A DNA stretch of 64,000 nt from Polynucleobacter sp. HIN5 (GTDB lineage Bacteria > Pseudomonadota > Gammaproteobacteria > Burkholderiales > Burkholderiaceae): positions 1,550,001-1,614,000 of the forward strand of contig NZ_AP028136.1 in NCBI RefSeq assembly GCF_030297555.1, given 5' to 3'. Below, in pieces: positions 20,731 through 30,348 of the stretch (positions are counted from its first letter, which is position 1; every line of letters begins with the position of its first letter). The notes under the pieces were generated by a model. The model made no database searches. It was not told the origin of the DNA and saw only the letters and a program-made list of their open reading frames with translations. A program made the position numbers and the translations under genes.

Positions 20731-21552
20731 ATGGCAAATAAATTAACGGTGGCAGCAATTCAGATGATTTCATCTGCGAATTTGGCAGACAATCTGCGCA
20801 CGGCTGAACGACTAATCAAAAATGCATCTGACCAGGGTGCGGTAGTCATTGCGCTGCCTGAATATTTTTGCCTAATGGGTCTTGCCGATACCGATAAAGT
20901 CAAAGTGCGTGAGCCCTTTGGCCATGGTCCCATTCAAGATGCGCTTCAAGGCTTTGCGCAAAAGTATCACGTCTTTTTGATTGCTGGCACCATCCCGCTC
21001 GAGGCAAGCGATCCACTCAAGGTTCTAAATGCAAGCTTAGTATTTAATCCAGAGGGTCAGTGCATTGCTCGTTATGACAAGATTCATCTATTTGGTTTTC
21101 AGACGTCGCATGAGCGCTACCAAGAATCTGAAACGATTGAAGCGGGTAATCAAACCATAACAGTTCGCATTTTGCATGAGGGTAATGAGTGGGTGTTTGG
21201 TTTAAGCATTTGCTATGACCTTCGTTTCCCAGAGTTATATCGACAGCAAGTCGAGGTTGACTGCCAGGTAATTCCAGCTGCATTTACGCATACGACCGGC
21301 AAGGACCATTGGGAGATTTTGCTGCGCGCCCGGGCCATTGAAAACCAATGCTATTTTCTGGCATCCGCCCAAGGTGGCCTTCATCAAAATCAACGCCGCA
21401 CTTGGGGTCAATCCATGCTGGTCGACCCTTGGGGCAAGATCGTCTCTGAACTTGCCACTGGAGAAGGCTGCGTGCTCGGCGAGCTAGACTTAACTGTACT
21501 CGCGGAGGTGCGCTCTAGGCTGCCCGCCCTAAAACATCGTAAGCTTGTCTGA
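20731..21552 (+). CDS. Carbon-nitrogen hydrolase (Nit1/NIT2-type amidase)
   Basis: A 273-residue nitrilase-superfamily enzyme with the full Glu-Lys-Cys triad: Glu in ALPEYFCLMG, Lys in RYDKIHLFGF, and Cys in LSICYDLRFPELYR. The pattern, size and the RLPALKHRKL end fit the Nit1 branch, whose characterised members hydrolyse deaminated glutathione or other omega-amides. The substrate is inferred from the branch only. It sits between yhdP and tldD with short gaps (26 and 8 bases), and this three-gene string is common in betaproteobacteria. Confidence 0.88.
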   Translation: MANKLTVAAIQMISSANLADNLRTAERLIKNASDQGAVVIALPEYFCLMGLADTDKVKVREPFGHGPIQDALQGFAQKYHVFLIAGTIPLEASDPLKVLNASLVFNPEGQCIARYDKIHLFGFQTSHERYQESETIEAGNQTITVRILHEGNEWVFGLSICYDLRFPELYRQQVEVDCQVIPAAFTHTTGKDHWEILLRARAIENQCYFLASAQGGLHQNQRRTWGQSMLVDPWGKIVSELATGEGCVLGELDLTVLAEVRSRLPALKHRKLV

Positions 21553-21560
21553 AAACTACC

Positions 21561-23048
21561 ATGAACTCACTTGCTATCCCACATATTGCAACATCAGCAA
21601 GCCCGCAAGAGGCTCTCGATATTGCCCATTCTTTTTTACTAAAGCCTAATGGCCTGAGTCCTTCTGACCTTGATCAACTGTTTGGGGTGATGCATGCACA
21701 TCGCTTAGATGATGCGGATTTGTATTTTCAACACACGCGCAGTGAGCAATGGAGTTTAGAAGAAGGGATTGTCAAATCCGGTAGTTTCAATATTGATCAA
21801 GGTGTTGGTATTCGCGCGATCTCAGGCGATAAAACAGCATTTGCCTACTCGGATGTGATTAGCTCTGAGGCTTTATTAAAGGCGGCGCATGCTACTCGAG
21901 TGATTGGCGCCAAGGGTGGCAAAGTCAACGTCCGCGCCCCGCTCTCGGCATCGACGCACACCAACCCAGCTCTATACAGTGCCCTCAACCCTTTGGACTC
22001 ATTAACGCCTCCAGAAAAGATTGCGCTCTTAGAGGGGATTGAGCAGCGCGCGAAGGCCCGTGACCCACGCATCATCCAAGTCATGGCTAGCCTTGCGGGT
22101 GAATTTGATGTTGTCATGGTGGCCCGCTCGAATGGCTTATTAGCCGCCGATATTCGACCGCTCGTGCGCGTCTCCATCCATGTCATTGCTGAGCAAAACG
22201 GTCGCCGAGAGTCGGGCTCTGCCGGCGGTGGAGCACGTGCCGACTACGGTTTTTTTGATACCCAGCGCATCGATCAGTGGGTCGATGAAGCGGTTGATCA
22301 AGCTCTTCTGAATCTTGATTCACGTCCAGCACCTGCTGGTCCAATGACCGTTGTCATGGGCCCGGGCTGGCCTGGCGTACTGCTTCACGAAGCCATTGGT
22401 CACGGCCTCGAAGGGGACTTTAATCGTAAAGGATCCTCTGCGTTTTCTGGACGCATTGGTCAGCGGGTGGCTGCCAAGGGTGTCACGGTGGTTGATGATG
22501 GAACACTCAGTGGACGACGCGGCTCACTCAATATGGATGATGAGGGCACGCCCACGCAGTGCACCACCCTGATTGAAGATGGTGTTTTAAAAGGCTACAT
22601 TCAAGACAGTCTTAATGCGCGCTTGATGGGAATGCCGCTGACAGGCAATGGACGGCGTGAGAGCTTTGCCTCACTGCCCCTACCCCGCATGACGAACACC
22701 TACATGCTATCCGGTCACTATGATCCAGAAGAAATTGTGGCCAGTATTGATCGTGGTCTCTATGCCGTGAACTTTGGGGGTGGACAGGTCGATATCACGA
22801 GTGGCAAATTTGTATTCTCTGCCTCGGTGGCCTATTGGGTGGAAAAGGGCAAGATCCAATACCCTGTCAAAGGGGCGACCATTATTGGTAATGGCCCAGA
22901 ATCCTTAAAGCAAGTGAGCATGATCGGTAATGACCTTCGTCTAGATAGTGGAGTGGGCGTATGTGGCAAAGAGGGACAAAGTGTCCCGGTTGGCGTGGGT
23001 CAGCCAACCTTGCGCATTGATGAAATGACCGTTGGGGGCACAGCTTGA
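21561..23048 (+). CDS. tldD: Metalloprotease TldD
   Basis: TldD pairs with TldE/PmbA to form a zinc protease that degrades unfolded peptides and processes microcins and CcdA antitoxin. The 495-residue protein carries the zinc motif HEAIGHGLEGDF near residue 275, the downstream GTPTQCTTLIEDG strand, and the glycine-rich C-terminal barrel (FGGGQVDITSGKFVFSAS). No tldE/pmbA partner is present in the window. It follows the nitrilase gene by eight bases and is separated from the DAHP synthase gene by 57 bases that may hold that gene's promoter. Confidence 0.94.
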   Translation: MNSLAIPHIATSASPQEALDIAHSFLLKPNGLSPSDLDQLFGVMHAHRLDDADLYFQHTRSEQWSLEEGIVKSGSFNIDQGVGIRAISGDKTAFAYSDVISSEALLKAAHATRVIGAKGGKVNVRAPLSASTHTNPALYSALNPLDSLTPPEKIALLEGIEQRAKARDPRIIQVMASLAGEFDVVMVARSNGLLAADIRPLVRVSIHVIAEQNGRRESGSAGGGARADYGFFDTQRIDQWVDEAVDQALLNLDSRPAPAGPMTVVMGPGWPGVLLHEAIGHGLEGDFNRKGSSAFSGRIGQRVAAKGVTVVDDGTLSGRRGSLNMDDEGTPTQCTTLIEDGVLKGYIQDSLNARLMGMPLTGNGRRESFASLPLPRMTNTYMLSGHYDPEEIVASIDRGLYAVNFGGGQVDITSGKFVFSASVAYWVEKGKIQYPVKGATIIGNGPESLKQVSMIGNDLRLDSGVGVCGKEGQSVPVGVGQPTLRIDEMTVGGTA

Positions 23049-23105
23049 TTTGCATACGCTTCTATTAGAGCGCATTGACTTCTATCAGGCTTTAGAATAG
23101 AGGGT

Positions 23106-24227
23106 ATGAGTACAAAACCCCATACCCCCCAAGAAAACTGGTACGCAAGCTTAGATAAAACCTCTGCGACCGATGATCAACGTGTCGGTAACATTACTGT
23201 TTTACCGCCCCCTGAGCATTTGATTCGGTTTTTTCCAATCGTAGGTACTCCAACTGAAAAATTAATCGGGCGTACTCGGGACAAAATACGGAACCTAATT
23301 CATGGCAAAGATGATCGCCTCTTAGTAATTATTGGCCCTTGCTCAATCCATGATCCTTCCGCAGCATTAGAGTATTGCCAGCGTCTTATGAAAGAGCGCA
23401 CTCGCTTAGCGGATGATCTAGAAATTGTCATGCGCGTCTATTTCGAGAAACCCCGCACGACGGTTGGCTGGAAGGGACTCATCAACGACCCCTATCTCGA
23501 TGAGAGTTTTAAGATTGAAGAAGGTCTGCGTATTGCGCGCCAAGTGCTCATGGAAATTAATCGCTTGGGCATGCCAGCCGGTAGTGAGTTCCTGGATGTG
23601 ATCTCGCCTCAATACATTGCCGATCTAATTTCCTGGGGTGCAATCGGCGCCAGAACGACAGAGAGTCAAGTGCATCGCGAACTGAGTTCTGGACTATCTG
23701 CGCCAATCGGATTTAAAAATGGCACTGATGGCAATATCAAAATTGCGACCGATGCGATTCAAGCAGCGCATCGGCCACATCATTTTTTATCGGTGCATAA
23801 AAATGGTCAGGTTGCAATCGTTGAAACTAAGGGTAATAAAGACTGTCACGTGATTCTGCGCGGTGGCAAAGAACCCAATTACGAAGCAACGTATGTTGAG
23901 GCAGCGTGTGCTGAACTAGAAGCTGCAAAGTTACCAGCCTCTTTGATGGTTGATCTATCGCATGCCAATTCAAGTAAACAGCATCAACGGCAAATCGATG
24001 TTGCTAATAATGTTGCTGAACAAATCGAGCGTGGATCCCGTAAAATTTTTGGGGTGATGATTGAAAGCCATCTAAACGCCGGCGCTCAGAAGTTCACACC
24101 TGGCAAGGATGATCCAAAACAGCTGGAATATGGCAAGAGTATTACCGATGCCTGCATTAACTGGGATGATTCTGTGAAGGTGCTTGAACGTCTTGCCCAA
24201 GCCGTTCGCAAGCGGCGGCGCGCCTAG
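23106..24227 (+). CDS. aroG: 3-deoxy-7-phosphoheptulonate synthase, class I
   Basis: DAHP synthase joins phosphoenolpyruvate and erythrose 4-phosphate, the entry step of the shikimate pathway. The 373-residue protein has IIGPCSIHDPSAALEY, YFEKPRTTVGWKGLINDP, the GARTTESQVHRELSSGLS stretch, and CHVILRGGKEPNYEA, all hallmarks of the AroF/AroG/AroH type. Sequence alone does not tell which aromatic amino acid inhibits it, so the symbol is by similarity. A good intrinsic terminator follows directly, indicating a monocistronic unit. Confidence 0.9.
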   Translation: MSTKPHTPQENWYASLDKTSATDDQRVGNITVLPPPEHLIRFFPIVGTPTEKLIGRTRDKIRNLIHGKDDRLLVIIGPCSIHDPSAALEYCQRLMKERTRLADDLEIVMRVYFEKPRTTVGWKGLINDPYLDESFKIEEGLRIARQVLMEINRLGMPAGSEFLDVISPQYIADLISWGAIGARTTESQVHRELSSGLSAPIGFKNGTDGNIKIATDAIQAAHRPHHFLSVHKNGQVAIVETKGNKDCHVILRGGKEPNYEATYVEAACAELEAAKLPASLMVDLSHANSSKQHQRQIDVANNVAEQIERGSRKIFGVMIESHLNAGAQKFTPGKDDPKQLEYGKSITDACINWDDSVKVLERLAQAVRKRRRA

Positions 24228-24247
24228 TTATGTTTTATTTATTAGGA

Positions 24248-24271
24248 ACGCGGCTTCAAGCCGCGTTTTTT
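24248..24271 (+). terminator. Intrinsic terminator of the DAHP synthase gene
   Basis: A 7-base GC-rich stem ACGCGGC / GCCGCGT with a TTCAA loop is followed by a run of six T, 21 bases after the stop codon. The T run is only on the plus-strand side, so it terminates aroG but not the convergent adenosyltransferase gene. Confidence 0.88.
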
Positions 24272-24275
24272 CTTT

Positions 24276-24848
24276 CTAGTTGTCTTGTGCTTTGTTTTGA
24301 TTCTTCCACAGCACGTCTTGACCACCAGTAGCCTGGTTTAAAACTCGGGCAAGCACAAAGAGAAGATCGGATAAACGATTAACGTATTGACGTGGGGAAT
24401 CAGCTATTGGATCGACCCAACCTAATTTAACAATGGAGCGTTCAGCACGTCGACAAACCGTTCGACAGACATGCGCTTGTGCCGCTGCACGGCTTCCTCC
24501 TGGCAAGATAAATTCTTTTAGCGGAGGCAGATTGGCGTTGTAGTGAGCTAACCAAGTATCGAGCTGTTCGACTTGCTCAATTTTTAATAGGGTGTAATTA
24601 GGAATACAAAGCTCTCCACCCAAATCAAATAAATCATGCTGGACTCGCAGGAGTAATGCCTGAAGATCAGAAGCAATTGATGGAGGGAGATCTTCGGTCA
24701 TCAAAACCCCAATTTGGGAGTTGAGCTCATCCACATCCCCCATCGCACAGATGCGTAAATGATCTTTTTCAACTCGGCTACCGTCACCAAGGCCAGTCAT
24801 ACCGGCATCACCAGTTCGGGTTGCAATTTTTGATAGTCGATTTCCCAT
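24276..24848 (-). CDS. Cob(I)yrinic acid a,c-diamide adenosyltransferase, PduO type
   Basis: This enzyme transfers the adenosyl group of ATP to cob(I)alamin to make coenzyme B12. The 190-residue protein has the PduO-type N-terminal TRTGDAGMTGLGDGSRVEKD ATP-binding loop, the MGDVDELNSQIG motif, and the C-terminal LPGGSRAAAQAHVCRTVCRRAERS helix with its conserved Arg residues. It converges on aroG and is divergent from glcD over 34 bases. No B12 synthesis or riboswitch sequence is visible nearby, so it probably supports salvage. Confidence 0.9.
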   Translation of the reverse strand: MGNRLSKIATRTGDAGMTGLGDGSRVEKDHLRICAMGDVDELNSQIGVLMTEDLPPSIASDLQALLLRVQHDLFDLGGELCIPNYTLLKIEQVEQLDTWLAHYNANLPPLKEFILPGGSRAAAQAHVCRTVCRRAERSIVKLGWVDPIADSPRQYVNRLSDLLFVLARVLNQATGGQDVLWKNQNKAQDN

Positions 24849-24882
24849 GAACAGATTATAGGTAAATGGCTAAAATAGACGA

Positions 24883-26379
24883 ATGAATGCCCCCGCTTCT
24901 TCTGCTGAAATCCAATCTCTGCAAGCTAAACAGGCTATTTTGGTCGATGCCTTACGGCCATTTTTAGGAGAAGATGCCTTGCTTTGGCATCCCGAGGACA
25001 CCATTCCCTATGAATGCGATGGCTTGGCGGCCTATCGCAAAATGCCCCTAGCAGTGGCACTTCCAGAGAATGAGGACCAAGTGGTCAAGATCCTTAAGGC
25101 CTGTAAAACCCTGGGGGTTCCTGTGGTACCCCGCGGCTCGGGCACCGGTCTCTCGGGCGGCGCAATGCCGCTTGAGCAAGGGTTGGTTTTATCCTTAGCC
25201 AAGTTTAAAAAGATCTTGCAGGTCGATCCCTTTACACGCACTGCAGTCGTGCAGCCAGGCGTCCGAAACCTTGCAATCTCAGAAGCGGTTGCAAAGCACG
25301 GCTTGTACTACGCACCCGATCCATCGTCGCAGATTGCTTGTTCGATTGGCGGAAATGTGAATGAGAATTCAGGTGGAGTGCACTGCTTGAAGTATGGTCT
25401 GACGCTTCACAATGTTTTGCGTGTCCGCGCCGTCCTCATGAATGGTGATGTGGTGGAATTTGGCAGCATGGCACCTGATTCACCAGGATTGGATTTACTC
25501 GCTGTATTGATTGGTAGCGAGGGAATGCTTGGCATTGTCACTGAAATTACGGTAAAGCTTGTACCCAAACCAAAATTAGCGCGTGTCATTATGGCCAGCT
25601 TTGATGATATTGAAAAGGGTGGCAATGCAGTCGCCGCCATCATTGCTGCGGGGATTATTCCAGCTGGTTTAGAAATGATGGATAAACCAACGACGCGCGC
25701 CGTTGAAGAATTTGTACACGCCGGCTATGACCTCAACGCAGAAGCAATCTTATTGTGCGAATCGGATGGAACCCCCGAAGAGGTCGAAGAAGAAATTGCA
25801 CGCATGAATGCCGTGCTAGAAAAGCAAGGGGCTAGTCGCATTCAAGTCTCTGAAAGTGAAGCGGAGCGTTTGCGCTTTTGGAGTGGGCGCAAGAATGCCT
25901 TCCCCGCCGCTGGGCGGATTGCAGCGGATTATTACTGCATGGATGGAACCATTCCAAGGCGCCATATTGCAACTCTACTCAAGCGTATCAAAGGCATGGA
26001 GGCCAAATATGGTTTGGGCTGTCTCAATGTCTTTCATGCAGGAGATGGCAATATGCATCCCCTCATTTTGTTTAATGGTGCCGATCCAGATGAATGGCAC
26101 CGGGCGGAAGAATTTGGTACCGAAATCCTTGAGGCCTGCGTTGAACTCGGGGGCACCATTACTGGTGAGCATGGTGTAGGGATCGAGAAAATTAATTCAA
26201 TGTGCGTTCAATTTGGCGAACAGGAGCGTGAGCGTTTTTGGGGTGTTAAAGCAGCATTTGATCCAGATCGTCTTTTAAATCCTGATAAAGCCATTCCAAC
26301 GCTCAATCGCTGTGCCGAATATGGACGGATGCGCGTCAGTGGTGGTGTATTACCCCACCCCGAACTGGAGCGCTTCTAG
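24883..26379 (+). CDS. glcD: Glycolate oxidase FAD-linked subunit GlcD
   Basis: GlcD is the catalytic flavoprotein of the glycolate oxidase complex, which oxidises glycolate to glyoxylate. The 498-residue protein has a PCMH-type FAD-binding domain (VPRGSGTGLSGGA near residue 84, then DPSSQIACSIGGNVNENSGG) and a C-terminal FAD-oxidase domain with the metal/substrate histidines in NVFHAGDGNMHP and the ITGEHGVGIEK motif. glcE and glcF follow with 2-base gaps, so the three subunits are co-transcribed. Glycolate is a common substrate for freshwater bacteria living with algae. Confidence 0.93.
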   Translation: MNAPASSAEIQSLQAKQAILVDALRPFLGEDALLWHPEDTIPYECDGLAAYRKMPLAVALPENEDQVVKILKACKTLGVPVVPRGSGTGLSGGAMPLEQGLVLSLAKFKKILQVDPFTRTAVVQPGVRNLAISEAVAKHGLYYAPDPSSQIACSIGGNVNENSGGVHCLKYGLTLHNVLRVRAVLMNGDVVEFGSMAPDSPGLDLLAVLIGSEGMLGIVTEITVKLVPKPKLARVIMASFDDIEKGGNAVAAIIAAGIIPAGLEMMDKPTTRAVEEFVHAGYDLNAEAILLCESDGTPEEVEEEIARMNAVLEKQGASRIQVSESEAERLRFWSGRKNAFPAAGRIAADYYCMDGTIPRRHIATLLKRIKGMEAKYGLGCLNVFHAGDGNMHPLILFNGADPDEWHRAEEFGTEILEACVELGGTITGEHGVGIEKINSMCVQFGEQERERFWGVKAAFDPDRLLNPDKAIPTLNRCAEYGRMRVSGGVLPHPELERF

Positions 26380-26381
26380 GC

Positions 26382-27515
26382 ATGAACGAAACAGTACTCT
26401 CGCAGTTTCGTGAGCAAATTATTGAGGCTGGTAAACAGAATCAGGTGTTATCGATTCAAGGTGGCAATACAAAATCATGGTACGGCAACCCAAGCCAATC
26501 TCCCATTTTGAGCACGACATCGTATCAGGGAATATTGGACTACCAACCCGAAGAGTTGGTGATCACGGCATGTGCTGGTACACCAATTGCTGAAATCGAG
26601 TCAACCTTGGCCAAAAAGAATCAGATCCTGCCGTTTGAGCCGCCTCACTTTGGTGACGATGCAACCTTTGGGGGGGTGATTGCTGCAGGCCTAGCTGGTC
26701 CTGCTCGTATTAGTGCTGGAAATTTACGGGACTTTGTTTTGGGAACCCGATTGATGGATGGTCGCGGTGAAGACCTTTCCTTTGGCGGCAAGGTCATGAA
26801 AAATGTTGCTGGTTACGATGTCTCGCGCCTTCTGCCTGGCTCACTAGGAACACTTGCTCTACTTTTAGAGGCCTCCGTAAAAGTACTGCCAAAGCCTGCT
26901 GCAACTGCGAGTCTTCGCTGCAGGATGGGTGCTAGTGATGCATTAAAAATACTCAATCAATGGGCAGGGCAACCTTTACCCCTCAATGCCAGCGCTTGGA
27001 TTGGTGATGCACGTGATGAGGGTGAGTTAACCATTCGTTTAGCGGGGGCCATGGCAGCGGTCACCTCTGCCAGTCAAATGATGCAAGATCGACTGGGCGC
27101 TACCGCACTTGATGATTCAGAGGCCGATCTATTTTGGCGCGATCTTCGTGAACAGCGACTTGCTTGGTTTAACCAGATGCCAAATGACCATGCGCTTTGG
27201 CGACTCTCCTTGCCAGCCAACTGCCCAGTTCTTGAGTTGCCTAAGGATTGTTTACCACAAATTATCATGGAGTGGCATGGACAAGAGCGTTGGATCCAAG
27301 GTCCTGCCAATCAATCAACAGCGAACGTGTTACAGAAACTAGCGATCCAGCATGGCGGACATTTAACCTGCTTTCGATCATTAAGTACCCACGCATTCGA
27401 ACGCTTTACTCGGTTCGATTCCAATCCTCTAACCGCTGGTTTAGAGGCCGTACAAAAACGGTTACGGCACTCCTTTGATCCCTTTGGTGTATTTACAACC
27501 GGGCGTTTACCTTAA
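26382..27515 (+). CDS. glcE: Glycolate oxidase FAD-binding subunit GlcE
   Basis: A 377-residue second flavoprotein subunit, shorter than GlcD. The FAD-binding half includes SIQGGNTKSWYGNP (residues about 24-38), EPPHFGDDATFGGVIAAGLAG and FGGKVMKNVAGYDVSRL, a recognisable GlcE signature. The C-terminal oxidase lobe is degenerate compared with GlcD, as in the family. It starts two bases after glcD and two bases before glcF. All three subunits are needed for glycolate oxidase activity in E. coli, so the order here supports a working complex. Confidence 0.92.
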   Translation: MNETVLSQFREQIIEAGKQNQVLSIQGGNTKSWYGNPSQSPILSTTSYQGILDYQPEELVITACAGTPIAEIESTLAKKNQILPFEPPHFGDDATFGGVIAAGLAGPARISAGNLRDFVLGTRLMDGRGEDLSFGGKVMKNVAGYDVSRLLPGSLGTLALLLEASVKVLPKPAATASLRCRMGASDALKILNQWAGQPLPLNASAWIGDARDEGELTIRLAGAMAAVTSASQMMQDRLGATALDDSEADLFWRDLREQRLAWFNQMPNDHALWRLSLPANCPVLELPKDCLPQIIMEWHGQERWIQGPANQSTANVLQKLAIQHGGHLTCFRSLSTHAFERFTRFDSNPLTAGLEAVQKRLRHSFDPFGVFTTGRLP

Positions 27516-27517
27516 GT

Positions 27518-28771
27518 ATGGAAACAAAATTAGCCCCTGAGTTCATCAATACCGCGGACGGTATTGAAGCAAAACGTATATTAGGCAAATGTGTGCACTG
27601 CGGTTTTTGTACCGCAACCTGCCCAACCTATCAACTATTAGGTGACGAGTTAGATGGGCCTCGTGGTCGCATTTATTTGATCAAACAAATGGCTGAGGGT
27701 CAGGCTCCCACGGAAAAGACTAGAACCCATTTGGATCGTTGTTTAACCTGTCGAAATTGCGAAAGTACCTGCCCAAGCGGTGTCGAGTATGGCAAGTTAG
27801 TTGATATTGGCCGCAAGTGGGCTGAAGAAAAGACAGCATCACGCCCGGTTATGCAGAAGTTGACGCGTTGGCTGTTAAAAGAAGGATTAACGAATAAACC
27901 TTTGTTTGATTCAGCGATGCGTATCGGTCGCATCATGCGGCCACTGATGCCAACCTCCCTTGCTCGTAAGGTACCCAATGGCTTGCCAGCAGGTCCAAGA
28001 CCCAATCAACAGCACGCTCGCAAAATGTTAATGCTCGATGGCTGCGTCCAACCTGGCATGCTGCCCAACATCAACTTCGCTACGCTGCGTGTATTTAATG
28101 CTCTAGGTGTTCAGTTAATCAGCGCCCCCAAAGCGGGTTGCTGTGGTGCACTACGGTATCACCTCAACGACCAAGTGGGCGGTCTAGCGGATGCGAAACG
28201 TAATATCGATGCATGGTGGCCATTCATTGAGAATGGCAAGGATTCTGCAGAAGCGATTGTGATAAATGCATCGGGCTGCGGCGTCATGGTCAAAGACTAT
28301 GGTCATTTGTTAGCGAACGATCCTGTCTATGCAAAGAAAGCGGAGCGCGTCTCGCAACTATGTAAAGATATTTCGGAGCTCTTACCTGAGTTTAAAGACG
28401 CATTCATTCATCAAATCGGCTCAAATCCAAAGCCTGGCGTGGTTTACCACCCCCCATGCACATTGCAGCATGGTCAACAAATCCGTGGAAAAGTTGAGGG
28501 CCTTCTCGAGAGCCTAGGAATTTCAGTTCATTTGTGTGCTGATAGTCATCTATGCTGTGGCTCCGCGGGTACATACTCGATTTTGCAAGCCAATCTTTCT
28601 GAGCAATTACGGGCTCAGAAACTACAAAATCTTGAGGCTGCCTGCGCGCAATCAGGAGCGAAGACCATCGTCTCTGGCAATATTGGCTGCATTAGTCATT
28701 TGCATCAAGATGATCTGCCTGTGCGTCATTGGATTGAAATCATCGATCAATTATTGCCAAAAAACCCATGA
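27518..28771 (+). CDS. glcF: Glycolate oxidase iron-sulfur subunit GlcF
   Basis: GlcF carries electrons from the flavin subunits to the quinone pool. The 417-residue protein has two classic 4Fe-4S motifs, CVHCGFCTATCPTYQ near residue 26 and CLTCRNCESTCPSG near residue 76. It also has two cysteine-rich CCG domains (KAGCCGALRYH and LCCGSAGTYS), which are found in glycolate and lactate oxidases and heterodisulfide reductase subunits. Its stop overlaps the yggS start in an ATGA, so the downstream genes are likely translated from the same message. Confidence 0.94.
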   Translation: METKLAPEFINTADGIEAKRILGKCVHCGFCTATCPTYQLLGDELDGPRGRIYLIKQMAEGQAPTEKTRTHLDRCLTCRNCESTCPSGVEYGKLVDIGRKWAEEKTASRPVMQKLTRWLLKEGLTNKPLFDSAMRIGRIMRPLMPTSLARKVPNGLPAGPRPNQQHARKMLMLDGCVQPGMLPNINFATLRVFNALGVQLISAPKAGCCGALRYHLNDQVGGLADAKRNIDAWWPFIENGKDSAEAIVINASGCGVMVKDYGHLLANDPVYAKKAERVSQLCKDISELLPEFKDAFIHQIGSNPKPGVVYHPPCTLQHGQQIRGKVEGLLESLGISVHLCADSHLCCGSAGTYSILQANLSEQLRAQKLQNLEAACAQSGAKTIVSGNIGCISHLHQDDLPVRHWIEIIDQLLPKNP

Positions 28772-29502
28772 GTCGAATTACGGATCGCCTGATGACTGTT
28801 CGGCATCGCATCGATGCGGCTGCTGAACACTACGGTCGCGATCCAGAATCAATTGAATTAATTGCTGTTAGCAAAACGTTTCCGACGAGTGCGATTGAGG
28901 AAGCGATGCACGCCGGTCAAAAAGCCTTTGGTGAAAATTATGTCCAGGAGGCAGTCGAGAAGATTCAACGACTCGAGCAACTGCGTCCATGGCTGGAGTG
29001 GCATTTTATTGGTCCGCTGCAAAGTAATAAAACATCGGATATCGCCGAACACTTTGATTGGATCCATACTATTGATCGCGAGAAAATTGCGCAACGCCTC
29101 TCAGATCAACGACAAGCCCATAGTCGTCTAGGGCCTCTTCAGGCATGCGTTCAAGTCAATATCAGTCAAGAAGAGAGTAAGTCGGGTGTGATGCCAAATG
29201 AAGCCTTACAGCTGTGTAGGGTCGTAGCTTCACTTCCAGGCTTAGTATTGCGGGGATTAATGGCTATCCCAGCTCCGAGTGCCAGCGAGATCGAGCAGCG
29301 TGAAACTTTTGCAGCGATGCGGCACTTGTTTGAGGATATTCGGATGCAAACAGGAAAAGTCGCTGGTTTTGAAGACTTTGATACCCTTTCTATGGGAATG
29401 TCCGATGATCTTGAGGCAGCGATTGCTGAGGGTGCCACGATGGTGCGCGTTGGTAGTGCAATTTTTGGGGAGCGCAAACTAAGCGCTAAGATAGAGTCAT
29501 GA
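28768..29502 (+). CDS. yggS: Pyridoxal phosphate homeostasis protein (YggS family)
   Basis: The YggS/PROSC family binds PLP without known catalysis and keeps vitamin B6 and amino-acid pools balanced. The 244-residue protein has the PLP lysine in IAVSKTFP near residue 37, the FGENYVQE motif, the WHFIGPLQSNK strand, and the LSMGMSDDLEAAIAEGATMVRVGSAIFG end. It overlaps glcF by four bases and proC by four bases (ATGA at both ends). The pairing with proC is conserved in many bacteria. Confidence 0.93.
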   Translation: MSRITDRLMTVRHRIDAAAEHYGRDPESIELIAVSKTFPTSAIEEAMHAGQKAFGENYVQEAVEKIQRLEQLRPWLEWHFIGPLQSNKTSDIAEHFDWIHTIDREKIAQRLSDQRQAHSRLGPLQACVQVNISQEESKSGVMPNEALQLCRVVASLPGLVLRGLMAIPAPSASEIEQRETFAAMRHLFEDIRMQTGKVAGFEDFDTLSMGMSDDLEAAIAEGATMVRVGSAIFGERKLSAKIES

Positions 29503-30347
29503 AGAATATCCAACCGATGAATACCGTATTTATTGGTGGTGGCAATATGGCCAGAGCGATTATTGGTGGCCTCTTGCAGCAAGGCGCCGACCCAAAGTCC
29601 ATCTGCGCAATTGAACCTCAAGCACAAACTGCCAAGCTTCTCGAGAATGATTTTTTGATTCCTACCTATTCAGCTGTGGCTAATGCGCGTCAGAAGATTG
29701 AGTCAGCACACATCATTGTTTTAGCCATCAAGCCCCAAGACTTTAAGACCGCAGCCACTGAACTTAGCAAGCATTTGCAAGCCGTTGCTCATGGTCCTGC
29801 GATCCTCAGCATTGCAGCTGGAATCCAAATTGCTGATATGTCACGCTGGCTTGAATACTCCGCATGCATCCGGGCTATGCCTAATACCCCTGCCCTGATT
29901 AATCAAGGAATTACCGGTTTATTTGCACCCGCTTGCGTCAGTGAGCAGCAACGGCAATCCGCTCAAACGATTGGCTCTGCTGTTGGTAAAGTCATTTGGG
30001 TGCCTAATGAATCCCAAATGGATGCGGTGACCGCCTTATCGGGTAGTGGCCCGGCATATGTATTTGCCTTCTTGGAGGCCCTTCAAGCCGGCGGAGAAAA
30101 AATGGGGCTTACTGCAGAGATCGCTCGTGAATTGGCTTATCAAACGTTAATGGGCTCTACTGCTCTGGCTCTCCAATCTTCAGAATCCCCCATGAGCCTG
30201 CGTCAAAAAGTGACGTCCAAAGGAGGAACCACTGCCGCTGCACTCGAGGTGCTTGATCAGCAGCGGTGGGCAGCGATTTTGCAAGACGCCCTACTTGCCG
30301 CTCAAAAACGTGGAGCGGCCATGGCAAAAGAATTTGGGCAATCCTAG
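29499..30347 (+). CDS. proC: Pyrroline-5-carboxylate reductase
   Basis: ProC reduces pyrroline-5-carboxylate to proline with NAD(P)H. The 282-residue protein has a Rossmann motif VFIGGGNMARAIIGGLL, the conserved AMPNTPALINQGITGL loop near residue 127, and SGSGPAYVFAFLEAL plus a TSKGGTTAAALEVL end. The ATG at 29499 overlaps the yggS stop. A second in-frame ATG at 29517 (MNTVFIGG) is equally plausible and would match the usual family N-terminus better. It is convergent with ubiA with a single base between the stop codons. Confidence 0.94.
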   Translation: MKNIQPMNTVFIGGGNMARAIIGGLLQQGADPKSICAIEPQAQTAKLLENDFLIPTYSAVANARQKIESAHIIVLAIKPQDFKTAATELSKHLQAVAHGPAILSIAAGIQIADMSRWLEYSACIRAMPNTPALINQGITGLFAPACVSEQQRQSAQTIGSAVGKVIWVPNESQMDAVTALSGSGPAYVFAFLEALQAGGEKMGLTAEIARELAYQTLMGSTALALQSSESPMSLRQKVTSKGGTTAAALEVLDQQRWAAILQDALLAAQKRGAAMAKEFGQS

Positions 30348-30348
30348 G

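Noticed and set aside
24878..24900. Cobalamin riboswitch near the adenosyltransferase gene
   Set aside because: Only 34 bases separate it from glcD, far too short, and no B12-box sequence was seen.
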